Assembly: GCA_020441385.1 (NCBI GenBank)
Contig: JAGRMG010000121.1
Coordinates: 1 to 44,246, forward strand
Direction: 5' to 3'
DNA length: 44,246 bases
Source: Paracoccaceae bacterium
GTDB lineage: Bacteria; Pseudomonadota; Alphaproteobacteria; Rhodobacterales; Rhodobacteraceae
Shown here: positions 24,405 to 33,556 of the stretch, in pieces
How positions within the stretch are numbered: position 1 is the stretch's first letter
How the letters are laid out: every line of letters starts with the position of its first letter
The notes under the pieces: model-generated
Told to the model about the DNA's origin: nothing
What the model saw: only the letters and a program-made list of their open reading frames with translations
Database searches by the model: none
Made by a program: the position numbers and the translations under genes

Positions 24405-25219
24405 CAGACACCCCCGACCCAGCGCCACACATCACCGACAGCCATTGCCATCTGGATTTTCCCGATTTCGACGGCCGGATCGGCGATGTGCTGGCCCGTG
24501 CCGCCGATGCCGGCGTCACCCGCATGGTGACGATCTGCACCCGGCTCAGCAACGAACCGCAGGTGCGCGCCATCGCCCAGGCGCATGCGCCGGTCTTCTA
24601 CGCCGCCGGCACCCACCCGATGAGCGCCGCCAGCGAACCGCTGGCCACGGTCGAGGCGCTGTGCGAACTGGCGGCGCATCCGAAATTCGTCGGCCTGGGC
24701 GAAACCGGGCTGGATTATCACTATACCGCCGACACGGCGGGGATTCAGCAACGCTCGCTGCGCATCCATATCGAGGCGGCGCGCACGACCGGCCTGCCGC
24801 TGATCATTCATTCGCGCGACGCCGACGAGGACATGGCCCGTATCCTCGGCGAGGAACATCGCGCCGGCGCCTTCGACTGCGTGATGCACTGTTTCTCGTC
24901 CTCGCCCGCCCTGGCGCGGGCGGCGCTCGATCTCGGGTTCTATCTGTCGATGTCGGGCATCGCCGCCTTTCCCAAGAGCCAGCCGTTGCGCGACATCTTC
25001 GCCGCGGCCCCGCCCGAGCGCATCCTGGTCGAGACCGACGCCCCCTATCTGGCGCCGCCGCCGCACCGGGGCAAGCGCAACGAACCCGCCTTCGTTGCCC
25101 ATACCGCGAGGGTCGGCGCCGAACTGTTCGGCATGGACTACGCCGCCTTCGCGGCCCTCACCCAGGCCAATTTCGACCGCCTGTTCGCCAAGGCCGCGCG
25201 CTGGAAAGGGGCTGCGTGA
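24401..25219 (+). CDS. TatD family metal-dependent hydrolase (putative DNase)
   Basis: A 272-residue TIM-barrel metal hydrolase. Metal-binding elements are visible in order: DSHCHLDFP (HxH), GLGETGLDYHYT (Glu), PLIIHSRDADEDM (His), DCVMHCFSSS (His) and LVETDAPYLAPPPHRGKRNEP (Asp). TatD proteins are 3'-5' exonucleases or related hydrolases implicated in DNA repair and turnover; the physiological substrate here is not established. It sits directly after holB (4-bp overlap) and its TGA shares a base with the next ATG. Confidence 0.93.
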   Translation: MTDTPDPAPHITDSHCHLDFPDFDGRIGDVLARAADAGVTRMVTICTRLSNEPQVRAIAQAHAPVFYAAGTHPMSAASEPLATVEALCELAAHPKFVGLGETGLDYHYTADTAGIQQRSLRIHIEAARTTGLPLIIHSRDADEDMARILGEEHRAGAFDCVMHCFSSSPALARAALDLGFYLSMSGIAAFPKSQPLRDIFAAAPPERILVETDAPYLAPPPHRGKRNEPAFVAHTARVGAELFGMDYAAFAALTQANFDRLFAKAARWKGAA

Positions 25220-26016
25220 TGGCCGAAATGCGCTTTACCGTCCTGGGCTGCGGCTCGTCCGGCGGGGTGCCCCGGCTTGGCGGGCACTGGGGCGCCTGCG
25301 ACCCCGAAAACCCCCGCAACGTCCGCCGGCGCTGTTCGCTGCTGGTGGAACGGATCGCCGAGGAAGGCACCACGACGGTGCTGATCGACACGTCGCCCGA
25401 CCTGCGCAGCCAGTTGCTCGATACCGGCACCGGGCGGCTTGACGGGGTGGTCTATACCCACAGCCACGCCGATCATGTGCATGGCATCGACGATCTGCGC
25501 ATGATCGTGTTCAACATGCGCACCCGCATCCCGGTCTGGGCCGACGGCGACACGCAGAACGCGCTCTTGTCCAAGTTCGGCTATGCCTTCGTCCAGCCCG
25601 AGGGTTCGCCCTACCCGCCGATCCTGGACATGAAGACGATCCGCGGCCCCTTCGAGGTGCCCGGCCCGGGCGGAGCAATCCCGTTCCGGCCCTTCACCGT
25701 CGGGCACGGCTCGATCGACGCGCTAGGCTTTCGCATCGGCGGGCTGGCCTATCTGCCCGATGTCGCCGAGATTCCGCCGGCGGCCTGGGAAGAACTGCGC
25801 GATCTCGACTGCTGGATCGTCGACGCCCTGCGCCGCACCCCGCACCCGACCCATTCGCACCTTGAACAGACATTGGAATGGATCGCATGCGCCGCACCGA
25901 AACAGGCGGTGCTGACCAACATGCATATCGACCTCGATTATGCCACGGTCGCCGCTGAAACCCCCGATCACGTTGTCCCGGCCTATGACGGGATGACACT
26001 GCACCTTCCGGCCTGA
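25219..26016 (+). CDS. Metallo-beta-lactamase fold hydrolase (PhnP-like)
   Basis: A 265-residue cytosolic metallohydrolase. It opens MRFTVLGCGSSGGVPRLGGHWGACDPENP, a pattern shared with PhnP-type cyclic phosphodiesterases. The metal motif HSHADH is in VVYTHSHADHVHGIDD, with further ligands at TVGHGS and the C-terminal TNMHIDLDY. PhnP hydrolyses cyclic ribose phosphates in phosphonate breakdown, but many relatives sit in this tmk-holB-tatD context without any phosphonate genes, so that function should not be assumed. The ATG at 25219 overlaps the tatD stop by one base. It is the last gene of the operon; a GC-rich 114-bp gap with GCGCGCGCGGGCGCGCG follows. Confidence 0.9.
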   Translation: MAEMRFTVLGCGSSGGVPRLGGHWGACDPENPRNVRRRCSLLVERIAEEGTTTVLIDTSPDLRSQLLDTGTGRLDGVVYTHSHADHVHGIDDLRMIVFNMRTRIPVWADGDTQNALLSKFGYAFVQPEGSPYPPILDMKTIRGPFEVPGPGGAIPFRPFTVGHGSIDALGFRIGGLAYLPDVAEIPPAAWEELRDLDCWIVDALRRTPHPTHSHLEQTLEWIACAAPKQAVLTNMHIDLDYATVAAETPDHVVPAYDGMTLHLPA

Positions 26017-26130
26017 TCCGGTGCCTGCCGCGCTTCCCGTGCCCCGGACGCCCGCTGCCGGCGCCGCGCCGGGCGCGCGCGGGCGCGCGAAAGCGGCGGG
26101 CCGTGTGCCCGGCCACGGCCACGAATTGCC

Positions 26131-27063
26131 ATGTTCCAGACCCTGATCGACGTCATTCTGCCGGTGTTCCTGGTGATCGGCGCGGGCTATGGCGCCACGC
26201 GCGCGGGCTGGTTCGGCGAAGTTCACATCGACGGGCTGATGCGCTTCACCCAGAGTTTCGCCATCCCCTGCCTGCTGTTCTCGGCGATTTCCCGGCTCGA
26301 CCTGCACGCCGGATTCGACCCGCGCCTGCTGGCCAGTTTCTATTCCGGCGCCATCCTGTGCTTTCTGGTCGGCATGGCCGGTGCGCGCTGGCTGTTCGGG
26401 CGCGACTGGGAAGACTGCGTCGCCATCGGCTTCTGCTGCCTGTTCTCGAACTCGGTGCTGCTGGGGCTGCCGATCACCGAACGCGCCTACGGACCGGGCA
26501 GCCTGACCGGCAACTATGCCATCATCGCGTTCCATTCGCCGTTCTGCTACATGGTGGGCATCACGGTGATGGAGGCGATCCGGGGCCGCGGCCAGGGCGG
26601 CGCGCGGATGCTGGGTTCGGTGCTGCGGGCGATGTTTCGCAACGCGCTGATCCTGGGCATCGCCCTGGGGTTCCTGTTCAACGTCACCGGGCTGGCGCTG
26701 CCGCAGGCGGCCGAGGAGGCGCTGGGCCTGATCACCCGAGCCGCCCTGCCCGGCGCATTGTTCGCGCTGGGCGGGGTGCTGGTGCAATACCGCCCCGAAG
26801 GCGATCTGCGCACCATCGGATTCGTCTGCGCCGTGTCGCTGATGCTGCACCCTTCGCTGGTGTGGATGTTCGGCAGGGGCACCGGCCTGCCCCAGGATCT
26901 GTTCCGCTCGGGCGTGCTGAACGCGGCGATGGCGCCGGGGTTCAACGCATACATCTTCGCCAACATGTATGGCCGCGCCAGGCGGGTCGCCGCATCCTCG
27001 GTTCTGATCGCGACGGCCGCCTCCAGCCTGACGGTCTGGTTCTGGCTGTCGCTGCTGGGATGA
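26131..27063 (+). CDS. AEC (auxin efflux carrier) family transporter
   Basis: A 310-residue inner-membrane protein with about ten hydrophobic segments. It starts MFQTLIDVILPVFLVIGAGYGATRAGWF. Typical AEC features are the N-terminal segment ending FAIPCLLFSAISRLDL and the middle FCCLFSNSVLLGLPITERAYG, where the LGLP loop is family-typical. The second half begins RNALILGIALGFLFNVTG. Bacterial members export organic acids or similar small anions (malonate and malate carriers are examples); the substrate is unknown. It sits 91 bp upstream of the sulfatase gene on the same strand and may or may not be cotranscribed. Confidence 0.9.
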   Translation: MFQTLIDVILPVFLVIGAGYGATRAGWFGEVHIDGLMRFTQSFAIPCLLFSAISRLDLHAGFDPRLLASFYSGAILCFLVGMAGARWLFGRDWEDCVAIGFCCLFSNSVLLGLPITERAYGPGSLTGNYAIIAFHSPFCYMVGITVMEAIRGRGQGGARMLGSVLRAMFRNALILGIALGFLFNVTGLALPQAAEEALGLITRAALPGALFALGGVLVQYRPEGDLRTIGFVCAVSLMLHPSLVWMFGRGTGLPQDLFRSGVLNAAMAPGFNAYIFANMYGRARRVAASSVLIATAASSLTVWFWLSLLG

Positions 27064-27154
27064 CGAAGGGCGCCATTTCGCTGTTTCGTTCCGCGCGCCC
27101 CTGGCCATACTGTCACCCACGATCTGCAATGACGGCAAGGGAAAGCGCGGCAAG

Positions 27155-28831
27155 ATGGCCAGACCGAAAAACATCCTCTTCATCATGTTCGACCAGTTGC
27201 GCTGGGATTACCTGAGTTGTTCGGGCCATCCGCACCTGCACACGCCCCATATCGACCGGCTGGCCGAAAGGGGGGTTCGTTTCAGCCGCGCCTATATCCA
27301 GTCGCCGATCTGCGGGTCATCGCGCATGTCGACCTATACCGGGCGCTATGTGCATTCCCACGGCGCCAGCTGGAACAACATCCCGCTGAAGGTCGGCGAG
27401 ATGACCATGGGCGATCACCTGCGGCGCGCCGGCATGGGCTGCTGGCTGGTCGGCAAGACGCATATGCGCGCCGACGCCGAGGGCATGGAACGGCTCGGCC
27501 TGGAACCCGACAGCGTGATCGGCGCCCGGCTGGCCGAATGCGGTTTCGACGTGTTCGAGCGCGACGACGGCATGCTGCCCGAGGGGCCGGACGGATCCTA
27601 CGACCCGGATGGCGCGAAGGAATACAACAAGTATCTGCGCGCCAAAGGCTATGACAGCGACAACCCCTGGCACGACTTCGCCAATTCCGGGCTGGACGGC
27701 GATGGCAACGTCTTGTCGGGCTGGTTTCTCAAACACGCCCCCGAAGCCGCCAATATCGACGAATACGACAGCGAAACCCCCTATCTGACCCGCCGCGGCA
27801 TCGCCTTCATGGAACAGGCCGAAGGCCCGTGGTGCTGTCATCTGTCCTATATCAAGCCGCACTGGCCCTATATCGTGCCCGAACCCTATGCCTCGATGTA
27901 CGGACCCGAACATGTGCTGCCGGTGGTGCGCTCGGACAGCGAAAGGCAGAACGCGCATCCCGTGCTCAAGGCGTTCATGGACACGAAGATCGGCCAGACG
28001 TTTTCGCGCCAGGACGTGCGCGAGGCGGTGATTCCGGCCTATATGGGCCTGATCAAGCAGATCGACGATCAGATGGGCGTGCTGTTCAACTGGCTAGAAG
28101 ACACCGGGCGCGACCGAGACACCATGATCGTGCTGACCTCGGACCACGGCGATTTTCTCGGCGATCACTGGATGGGCGAAAAGACGTTCTTTCAGGACGC
28201 GTCCACGAAAGTGCCGCTGATCGTCTACGACCCCTCGCCCGAGGCCGACGCCACCCGCGGCACCGTCTGCGATGCGCTGGTGGAAAGCATCGACCTGGTG
28301 CCGACCTTCATCGAAGTGGCCGGCGGTCAGGTGCCCGGGCATATCGTCGAGGGCGAATCGCTGCTGCCGATCCTGCACGGGCAGGCATCGGACACCCGGC
28401 GCAGCCATGTCATCTGCGAATACGACTATTCCGGATCGCCCGTCGCAGCCGCACTGAACGCCGATGTGCGCGATGCGGTGATGTTCATGATCGCCGACAA
28501 GACGTGGAAGCTGATCCATTGCGAAGGCGGCTTTCGCCCGCTGCTGTTCGATCTGGTCAACGACCCCGGGGAGCTGACCGATCTGGGCGCCAGCGCCGAA
28601 CATGAGGACACGATCGCGCACCTCTATGACCGCCTGTTCGCCTGGGCGCGGCGGCCCTCGCAGCGCACCACCCGGTCGGAACGGCAATTGCTGGACATGC
28701 GAACCAAGAGCCGCGGCCGCGGCGTGGTGATCGGCATCTATGACGAGAACGACACCCCCCTGGACCTGACCGTGAAATACCGCGGCCGCAAGGCCCGGCC
28801 CTGGCGCGACCTGACCGGGCGGGGCGACTGA
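27155..28831 (+). CDS. Formylglycine-type sulfatase / phosphonate monoester hydrolase family protein
   Basis: A 558-residue alkaline-phosphatase-superfamily hydrolase. It starts KNILFIMFDQLRWDYLS, where the Asp binds the metal. The nucleophile motif is C53-G-S55-S-R57 in SPICGSSRMSTYTGR, matching C-x-S/P-x-R, whose Cys is converted to formylglycine. Later metal ligands lie in MIVLTSDHGDFLGDHWMGEK. There is no signal peptide, so it is cytosolic, as in phosphonate monoester hydrolases and choline sulfatases. The substrate (sulfate, phosphonate or phosphodiester ester) is not decided by sequence. A polyamine-type ABC importer follows 107 bp downstream on the same strand, suggesting that the imported compound might be its substrate. 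Confidence 0.88.
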   Translation: MARPKNILFIMFDQLRWDYLSCSGHPHLHTPHIDRLAERGVRFSRAYIQSPICGSSRMSTYTGRYVHSHGASWNNIPLKVGEMTMGDHLRRAGMGCWLVGKTHMRADAEGMERLGLEPDSVIGARLAECGFDVFERDDGMLPEGPDGSYDPDGAKEYNKYLRAKGYDSDNPWHDFANSGLDGDGNVLSGWFLKHAPEAANIDEYDSETPYLTRRGIAFMEQAEGPWCCHLSYIKPHWPYIVPEPYASMYGPEHVLPVVRSDSERQNAHPVLKAFMDTKIGQTFSRQDVREAVIPAYMGLIKQIDDQMGVLFNWLEDTGRDRDTMIVLTSDHGDFLGDHWMGEKTFFQDASTKVPLIVYDPSPEADATRGTVCDALVESIDLVPTFIEVAGGQVPGHIVEGESLLPILHGQASDTRRSHVICEYDYSGSPVAAALNADVRDAVMFMIADKTWKLIHCEGGFRPLLFDLVNDPGELTDLGASAEHEDTIAHLYDRLFAWARRPSQRTTRSERQLLDMRTKSRGRGVVIGIYDENDTPLDLTVKYRGRKARPWRDLTGRGD

Positions 28832-28938
28832 CGCCGCGCCGTTTCGAGAGCCCGGTTTTGACCGCTTGGAAAAATCCGAAATGCGGTTCACTATGCCGCC
28901 ATCCGCATTCGCAAGACCAACACAAGGGAGAGTCGAGA

Positions 28939-30009
28939 ATGACCTGCAAACACCTGATAGCGGCCCCGATCCTGGGTCTGGCCCTGGCCGGTCTGGCCCA
29001 GGGCGCCGGCGCCGACACGCTGCGCCTGCTGACCTGGGGCGGCTATGCGCCCGACAATGTCGTCGAGATGTTCGAGAAGGAAACCGGCCATACCGTCGAG
29101 GTCACGAAATCCAACAACGAGGAAATGATCGCCAAGCTGCGCGCCACCGGCGGCGGCGGTTTCGATCTGGCGCAGCCCAGCCAGGACCGCATCGCCGGGC
29201 CCCAGGCCGAGTTCGGGATCTACAAGCCCATCAACCTGGCCATGATCGACGAAGCCCAGTTCATCCCCTCCATGCTGGCCGCCACCATCGCCAACACGAC
29301 CGTCGACGGCGCCGCCTATGGCGTGCCCCATATCTGGGGCACGTCGGGGCTGGTGCTGGATACCTCCAAGGCCGGCATGGTCAAGGATTACACCGACCTG
29401 TGCGACGATGCCGTGGCCGGCAAGGTCAGCTACCGCCTCAAGCGCCCGACGCTGATCGGTTTCGCCTTCGCCATGGGCATGGACCCGTTCGCCGCCTACG
29501 GCGACGAGGCCGCCTACAAGGGCATCATGGAAAAGGTCGAGGCCAAGCTGGTCGAGTGCAAGCCCAACGTGAAGACATACTGGAGCGGCGGCGACGAGCT
29601 GATGAACCTGCTCCGTTCGGGCGAGGTGGTCGCGGCGATGGCCTGGGATACCGGCGGCTGGAAGCTGAATGCCGACAACCCCAACATCACCTTCGTCGCC
29701 CCCACCTCGGGCGCGCTGGGCTGGATCGACACCTTCGCGCTGCCCGCCAAGGGCCAGGCAGACGAGGCGGCCTATGCCTGGATCAATTTCGTGATGCGCC
29801 CCGAGGTCGCGGCGATGATCACCGAAGCGGCCGGAAACTTCACCGCGTCCAAGGGCGCCGACCAATTCGCCTCGGACGCCCTCAAGGCGCAGTTCACTGC
29901 CAGTTTCCCGCCCGAAGCCGTGGACAACATCAAATGGTATCCGCCGGTTCCCGCCGGACTCGAAGCCATCGAAGGCGGCGTCCTGGACCGTGTGAAGGCC
30001 GCGAACTGA
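28939..30009 (+). CDS. Polyamine-type ABC transporter substrate-binding protein (PotD/PotF family)
   Basis: A periplasmic binding protein of 356 residues. The signal peptide MTCKHLIAAPILGLALAGLA is followed by mature DTLRLLTWGGYAPDNVVEMFEKETGH, the typical N-terminus of PotD/PotF proteins. ERTGH-like and AMAWDTGGWKLNADNP segments also fit. The start at 28939 was chosen over 28858 because AAGGGAGAG lies directly before it and the signal peptide then begins at residue 1. Genes for an ATPase and two permeases follow, so it defines the specificity of a complete importer. Polyamines are the family's usual ligands, but opines, amino-alcohols or other cations are also known; the ligand is open. Confidence 0.92.
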   Translation: MTCKHLIAAPILGLALAGLAQGAGADTLRLLTWGGYAPDNVVEMFEKETGHTVEVTKSNNEEMIAKLRATGGGGFDLAQPSQDRIAGPQAEFGIYKPINLAMIDEAQFIPSMLAATIANTTVDGAAYGVPHIWGTSGLVLDTSKAGMVKDYTDLCDDAVAGKVSYRLKRPTLIGFAFAMGMDPFAAYGDEAAYKGIMEKVEAKLVECKPNVKTYWSGGDELMNLLRSGEVVAAMAWDTGGWKLNADNPNITFVAPTSGALGWIDTFALPAKGQADEAAYAWINFVMRPEVAAMITEAAGNFTASKGADQFASDALKAQFTASFPPEAVDNIKWYPPVPAGLEAIEGGVLDRVKAAN

Positions 30010-30027
30010 GCGCAAGCACAACGCGGG

Positions 30028-30050
30028 GCGGCCCTTTCAACGGGGGCCGC
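30028..30050 (+). terminator. Hairpin between binding-protein and ATPase genes
   Basis: A perfect 7-bp stem GCGGCCC / GGGCCGC with a 9-nt loop lies 19 bp after the binding-protein stop. No T-tract follows. Such hairpins commonly reduce read-through or protect the upstream mRNA, giving more binding protein than transporter. Confidence 0.45.
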
Positions 30051-30141
30051 TCATGCCGCCCTTGCGGGGCGTTTCGCGACAAGCGTGGACGGCCCCGATC
30101 GCCAAGCCCGGGCCGCCACACCCCAACCTGCCGGAGCCTGC

Positions 30142-31239
30142 ATGACCCCCGACCTCGAATGCACCGGCCTGTCGCGCCGGTTCGGCGACGTCAAGGCCGT
30201 CGACGACGTGACCTTCTCGGTTGCGCCCGGATCGTTCTTTTCCATCCTCGGCCCCTCGGGCTGCGGCAAGACCACGATCATGCGCATGATCGCGGGGTTC
30301 CTGGAACCCTCGGGCGGCGACATCCGCATCAAGGGCCGCTCGATGCTGGGGGTTGCGCCCAACAAGCGGCCGGTCAACATGGTGTTCCAGCATCTCGCGC
30401 TGTTTCCGATGATGGATGTGGCCGGGAATATCGGCTATGGCCTGCGCCGCGCCGGCCTGGCCCGCGCCGACATCGCGCGCAAGGTGGACGAGGCGCTTGA
30501 CCGGATCGGCCTGCCCGGCATCGGCGCGCGCAAGATCGACGAGTTGTCGGGCGGCCAGAAACAGCGCGTCGCCATCGCCCGGTGCATGGTGCTGGAGCCC
30601 GACGTGCTGCTGCTCGACGAACCGCTGGGTGCGCTCGATCTCAAGCTGCGCGAACACATGAAGATCGAACTGAAGGCGCTGCAATCGGCTTTCGACACCA
30701 CCTTCGTCTACATCACCCACGACCAGTCCGAGGCGCTGGTCATGTCCGATCAGATCGCGGTCATGAACCGGGGCGTGTTCGAACAGGTGGGCAGCGCCCG
30801 CGATCTCTATTACCGGCCCGAAACCGCATTTGTGGCCGGTTTTGTCGGCGACAGCAACCGCTGGCGCGGCCGGGTCGAGCGCATGGAGGGCGGGGCGCTG
30901 GAGATCCGGACCGAAAACGGCATGCTGTTGCGCGGCGCGGCGCATGGCCGCGCGCTCGGCCCCGGCGATGTGGCCGACATCTACGTGCGCCCCGAGGCGA
31001 TCCGCCTGGCGCAGAACGAAGGCGAACTCGCGCGGTTCGAAAACCGCATCTCCGGCCGCGTCACCAGCCTTCTGTTCAACGGCGCGGCCAGCCGCATTCT
31101 GGTGGCCGGCCCCGGGGGCGGCGAAGAAATCGAGGTGACGCTGCCGCAATCGGGCGAATTCGCCCGGACCGGCAAGGGCGACACGGTTCATGTCGGCTGG
31201 TCGGGCGATCAGAGCAACTGTTTTCCGGCGGGCAAGTAG
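30142..31239 (+). CDS. Polyamine-type ABC transporter ATP-binding protein (PotA-like)
   Basis: A 365-residue ATPase subunit of the importer. Walker A is GPSGCGKT (37-44), the Q-loop region VNMVFQHLALFPMMDV, signature LSGGQKQR, Walker B VLLLDEPLGALD and the switch His in FVYITHDQSEAL. A C-terminal TOBE-type regulatory domain follows (about 250-365, GDVADIYVRPEAIRLAQNEGE). The start at 30142 is preceded by CCGGAGCC and begins right before the ATPase fold. A one-base gap separates it from the first permease gene. Confidence 0.94.
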   Translation: MTPDLECTGLSRRFGDVKAVDDVTFSVAPGSFFSILGPSGCGKTTIMRMIAGFLEPSGGDIRIKGRSMLGVAPNKRPVNMVFQHLALFPMMDVAGNIGYGLRRAGLARADIARKVDEALDRIGLPGIGARKIDELSGGQKQRVAIARCMVLEPDVLLLDEPLGALDLKLREHMKIELKALQSAFDTTFVYITHDQSEALVMSDQIAVMNRGVFEQVGSARDLYYRPETAFVAGFVGDSNRWRGRVERMEGGALEIRTENGMLLRGAAHGRALGPGDVADIYVRPEAIRLAQNEGELARFENRISGRVTSLLFNGAASRILVAGPGGGEEIEVTLPQSGEFARTGKGDTVHVGWSGDQSNCFPAGK

Positions 31240-31240
31240 G

Positions 31241-32098
31241 ATGCAGGGCGGCACCAGACTGGGCTTCGTCCTGCTGCTGACACCGCTCCTGCTGTGGCTG
31301 GGGCTGCTGATCGTGATCCCCCATATCGACATGTTCCTGGTCTCGATCAAGGAACGGGTCGGGGTGGGCGAATACGACACGAGCCTCGCCAATTACGGCA
31401 CGTTCTTTGCCGAAACGCTTTATCTGTGGACCTTTCTGCGCACGGCGGTGATGTCGATCCTGGCAACGGCCATCACGCTTCTGATCGCCTTCCCGGTCAG
31501 CTACTACATTGCCAAGATCGCCAAGGGACGCCTGCAATCGGCGCTGTTCCTGCTGTGCCTCGTGCCGTTCTGGGTTTCCGAACTGGTGCGCACCTTCGGC
31601 TGGATGATCCTGTTGCGCGAAACCGGCGTGTTTTCCAGCCTGCTGCAATGGGCCGGCCTGGCCGACCAGCCGGTCGAGATGCTTTACAACGACGCCGCGA
31701 TCATGGTCGGGCTGGTCTATACCTCGATGCTGTTCATGGTGGTGCCGCTGGTCACCACGCTGGAAAGCCTCGATAATGCGGTGATCGAGGCCGGCTACGA
31801 TCTGGGCGGCAACGGCTTTTCGGTGCTGCGCGAGATCGTGATCCCGCATGCCATGCCGGGCATCGTGTCGGGCTGCATCGTGGTGTTCATGCTGTCGCTG
31901 GGCAATTACCTGACACCGACCATGCTGGGCGGCAAGGACAGCCTGTGGTTCACCGAACTGATCTACGCGCAGTTCATCGTCCGCTTCAACTGGGAACTGG
32001 GGGCGGCGTTCGGCTTCATGCTGCTGATCCTCAGTTCGGTCATCGTCTGGGCGACGCTGCGGCTGACCGGCCAGACCCTGCGCGACACGTTGGGATAG
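31241..32098 (+). CDS. Polyamine-type ABC transporter permease (PotB-like)
   Basis: A 285-residue inner-membrane permease with about six helices. The cytosolic EAA coupling loop is seen as IEAGYDLGGNGFSVLREIVIPHAMPGI. It starts MQGGTRLGFVLLLTPLLLWLG at 31241, one base after the ATPase stop; the preceding in-frame codons belong to the ATPase gene region. Large periplasmic loop GVGEYDTSLANYGTFF is typical of PotB/PotH permeases. It pairs with the next permease to form the channel. Confidence 0.92.
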   Translation: MQGGTRLGFVLLLTPLLLWLGLLIVIPHIDMFLVSIKERVGVGEYDTSLANYGTFFAETLYLWTFLRTAVMSILATAITLLIAFPVSYYIAKIAKGRLQSALFLLCLVPFWVSELVRTFGWMILLRETGVFSSLLQWAGLADQPVEMLYNDAAIMVGLVYTSMLFMVVPLVTTLESLDNAVIEAGYDLGGNGFSVLREIVIPHAMPGIVSGCIVVFMLSLGNYLTPTMLGGKDSLWFTELIYAQFIVRFNWELGAAFGFMLLILSSVIVWATLRLTGQTLRDTLG

Positions 32099-32102
32099 GC
32101 CG

Positions 32103-32954
32103 ATGATCCCCACCATTGCCCAGCCCCGTGCCCTGCGCCTCGCCTACGGCGCCTATGTGATCGCCTTCTTCGTCTATCTGGCGCTGCCGCTGGCGGTGGT
32201 GGCGGTCTTCGCCTTCAACGACAGCCAGTTCCCGTCGCTGCCCTGGGAGGGCTTCACCTGGGCCTGGTTCTTCGGGCAGGACCGCCCGATGATCGGCGTG
32301 TTCCACGAACGCGCCATCCTGCGCGCCATCGCCACCTCCGGCATCGTGGCGGTGGCGGTGTCGGCGCTGTCGGTGGCGGTGGGCCTGTCCAACGCCTTCC
32401 TGTTCAACCGCTACCAGTTTCCCGGCAAGGGGCTGCTCTATGTGCTGATGCTGCTGCCGCTGGTCATTCCCGGCATCGTCCTGGGCATCTCGATCCTGGT
32501 TTTCTCCTCGACCCTCGCCAATGGCGTCTGGGACGCGGCGCATATCGACATCCAGATGCTGCGGCCGGGTCTGGTGCTGGTGATCCTCGGGCAGTTCTCG
32601 TTCATCGCCACCATCGCCACGCTGGTGATCTCGGCCCGACTCCAGAAATTCGACCCGACCCTGGAAGAGGCGGCGCTGAACCTCGGCGCCGGGCGCCTCA
32701 CGGCGGTCAGGACGATTACGCTGCCCTATCTCGCGCCGGCCCTGATCGGCGCCTTCGTGGTGGCGTTCCTGATGAGTTTCGAGAACTTCAACACGACGCT
32801 GATGCTGGTGGGCTCGGACGCGCCGCTGACCATCGCCATGTTCGACCGGCTCAAGGAAGGCTCCACGCCGCTGCTGAACGCGGTGTCGCTGCTGCTGATG
32901 CTCGGCTCGTCGCTGCTGGCGCTGGTGATGATCCTGTTCCAGCGCCGGAGCTGA
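32103..32954 (+). CDS. Polyamine-type ABC transporter permease (PotC-like)
   Basis: A 283-residue inner-membrane permease with about six helices. The EAA loop is LEEAALNLGAGRLTAVRTITLPYLAPALIG. The periplasmic segment FNDSQFPSLPWEGFTWAWFFG after the first helix is characteristic of PotC/PotI proteins. It starts four bases after the PotB-like stop and ends the importer operon. A convergent gene (DUF1185) ends 20 bp downstream, so transcripts of the two blocks meet here; no strong intrinsic terminator was found in that gap. Confidence 0.92.
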   Translation: MIPTIAQPRALRLAYGAYVIAFFVYLALPLAVVAVFAFNDSQFPSLPWEGFTWAWFFGQDRPMIGVFHERAILRAIATSGIVAVAVSALSVAVGLSNAFLFNRYQFPGKGLLYVLMLLPLVIPGIVLGISILVFSSTLANGVWDAAHIDIQMLRPGLVLVILGQFSFIATIATLVISARLQKFDPTLEEAALNLGAGRLTAVRTITLPYLAPALIGAFVVAFLMSFENFNTTLMLVGSDAPLTIAMFDRLKEGSTPLLNAVSLLLMLGSSLLALVMILFQRRS

Positions 32955-32974
32955 GCGCCCGGCGGCCCGGCGCC

Positions 32975-33556
32975 TCAGCGCAATCCGTCCCGCCCCTCCA
33001 CATCCCCGGCCGCCAGGCCGCCCATTCGGTGATGAATGCGCCCGCCACGGCTCATGGCCAGCGCGAACAGCAACTCGCCGGCACGCGGCGCATCCGGCAC
33101 ACCCACCTCCATGGCGTCGAAATGGCTGCGCACATAGGCAGCGTTGACGTGGCCCAGAGGAATGTCGATGCGGGTGCCGACACCGCCCACCTTCATCGAC
33201 GAAGGCACGATCGCGCGCGCCTCTCCCAGCCGTTCGCGCATGGCATACCCGCCGGGCACATGCCAGAGCGCGGTGTGCTCCAGTTCGCCGCCCTCGCCGG
33301 CCAGCCCGGCCTTGCCATAGCCGTCGATCCCCTCGATCCCCCCCATGGCGGCGATCAGGCGGTCGGTCATCTCCAGCCCCAGAGGCTTCAGATCCTCCAT
33401 GGCCGGCTCCAGCTCTTCGGCATAGCCGCCGGCAAAGGGATTGGAGACCACCGCCAGGACCGCCGCGCGGCGGCGCGGCCGCGCGGGCGGCGGCCCGCCC
33501 TCATGGCGGATCTCCTCGATGATGGTCAGCATCTTGCGCAGGGTGAAATCAGGCAT
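32975..33556 (-). CDS. DUF1185 ('amino acid synthesis') family protein
   Basis: A 193-residue cytosolic protein. It begins MPDFTLRKMLTIIEEIRHEGG and contains AAVLAVVSNPFAGGYAEELE, VGGVGTRIDIPLGHVNAAYVRSHFDAMEVG and DAPRAGELLFALAMSRGGRIHHRMGG, a pattern I match to PF06684 (DUF1185). Members have a chorismate-mutase-like fold and are annotated 'amino acid synthesis' without proof of a reaction. The start at 33556 follows AAAGGAG, inside the end of the UPF0280 gene (8-bp overlap), so it is translationally coupled to the catabolic block. In this context a step in N-heterocycle breakdown is more plausible than amino acid synthesis; that is inference. Confidence 0.82.
   Translation of the reverse strand: MPDFTLRKMLTIIEEIRHEGGPPPARPRRRAAVLAVVSNPFAGGYAEELEPAMEDLKPLGLEMTDRLIAAMGGIEGIDGYGKAGLAGEGGELEHTALWHVPGGYAMRERLGEARAIVPSSMKVGGVGTRIDIPLGHVNAAYVRSHFDAMEVGVPDAPRAGELLFALAMSRGGRIHHRMGGLAAGDVEGRDGLR

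Noticed and set aside
21476-26016. Phosphonate-utilisation operon, because of the PhnP-like protein
   Set aside because: No other phn gene is present. This hydrolase commonly sits behind tmk-holB-tatD.
26080-26100. GCGCGC-rich stretch as a Z-DNA or regulatory element
   Set aside because: Alternating G/C runs are expected by chance at this base composition and there is no other support.
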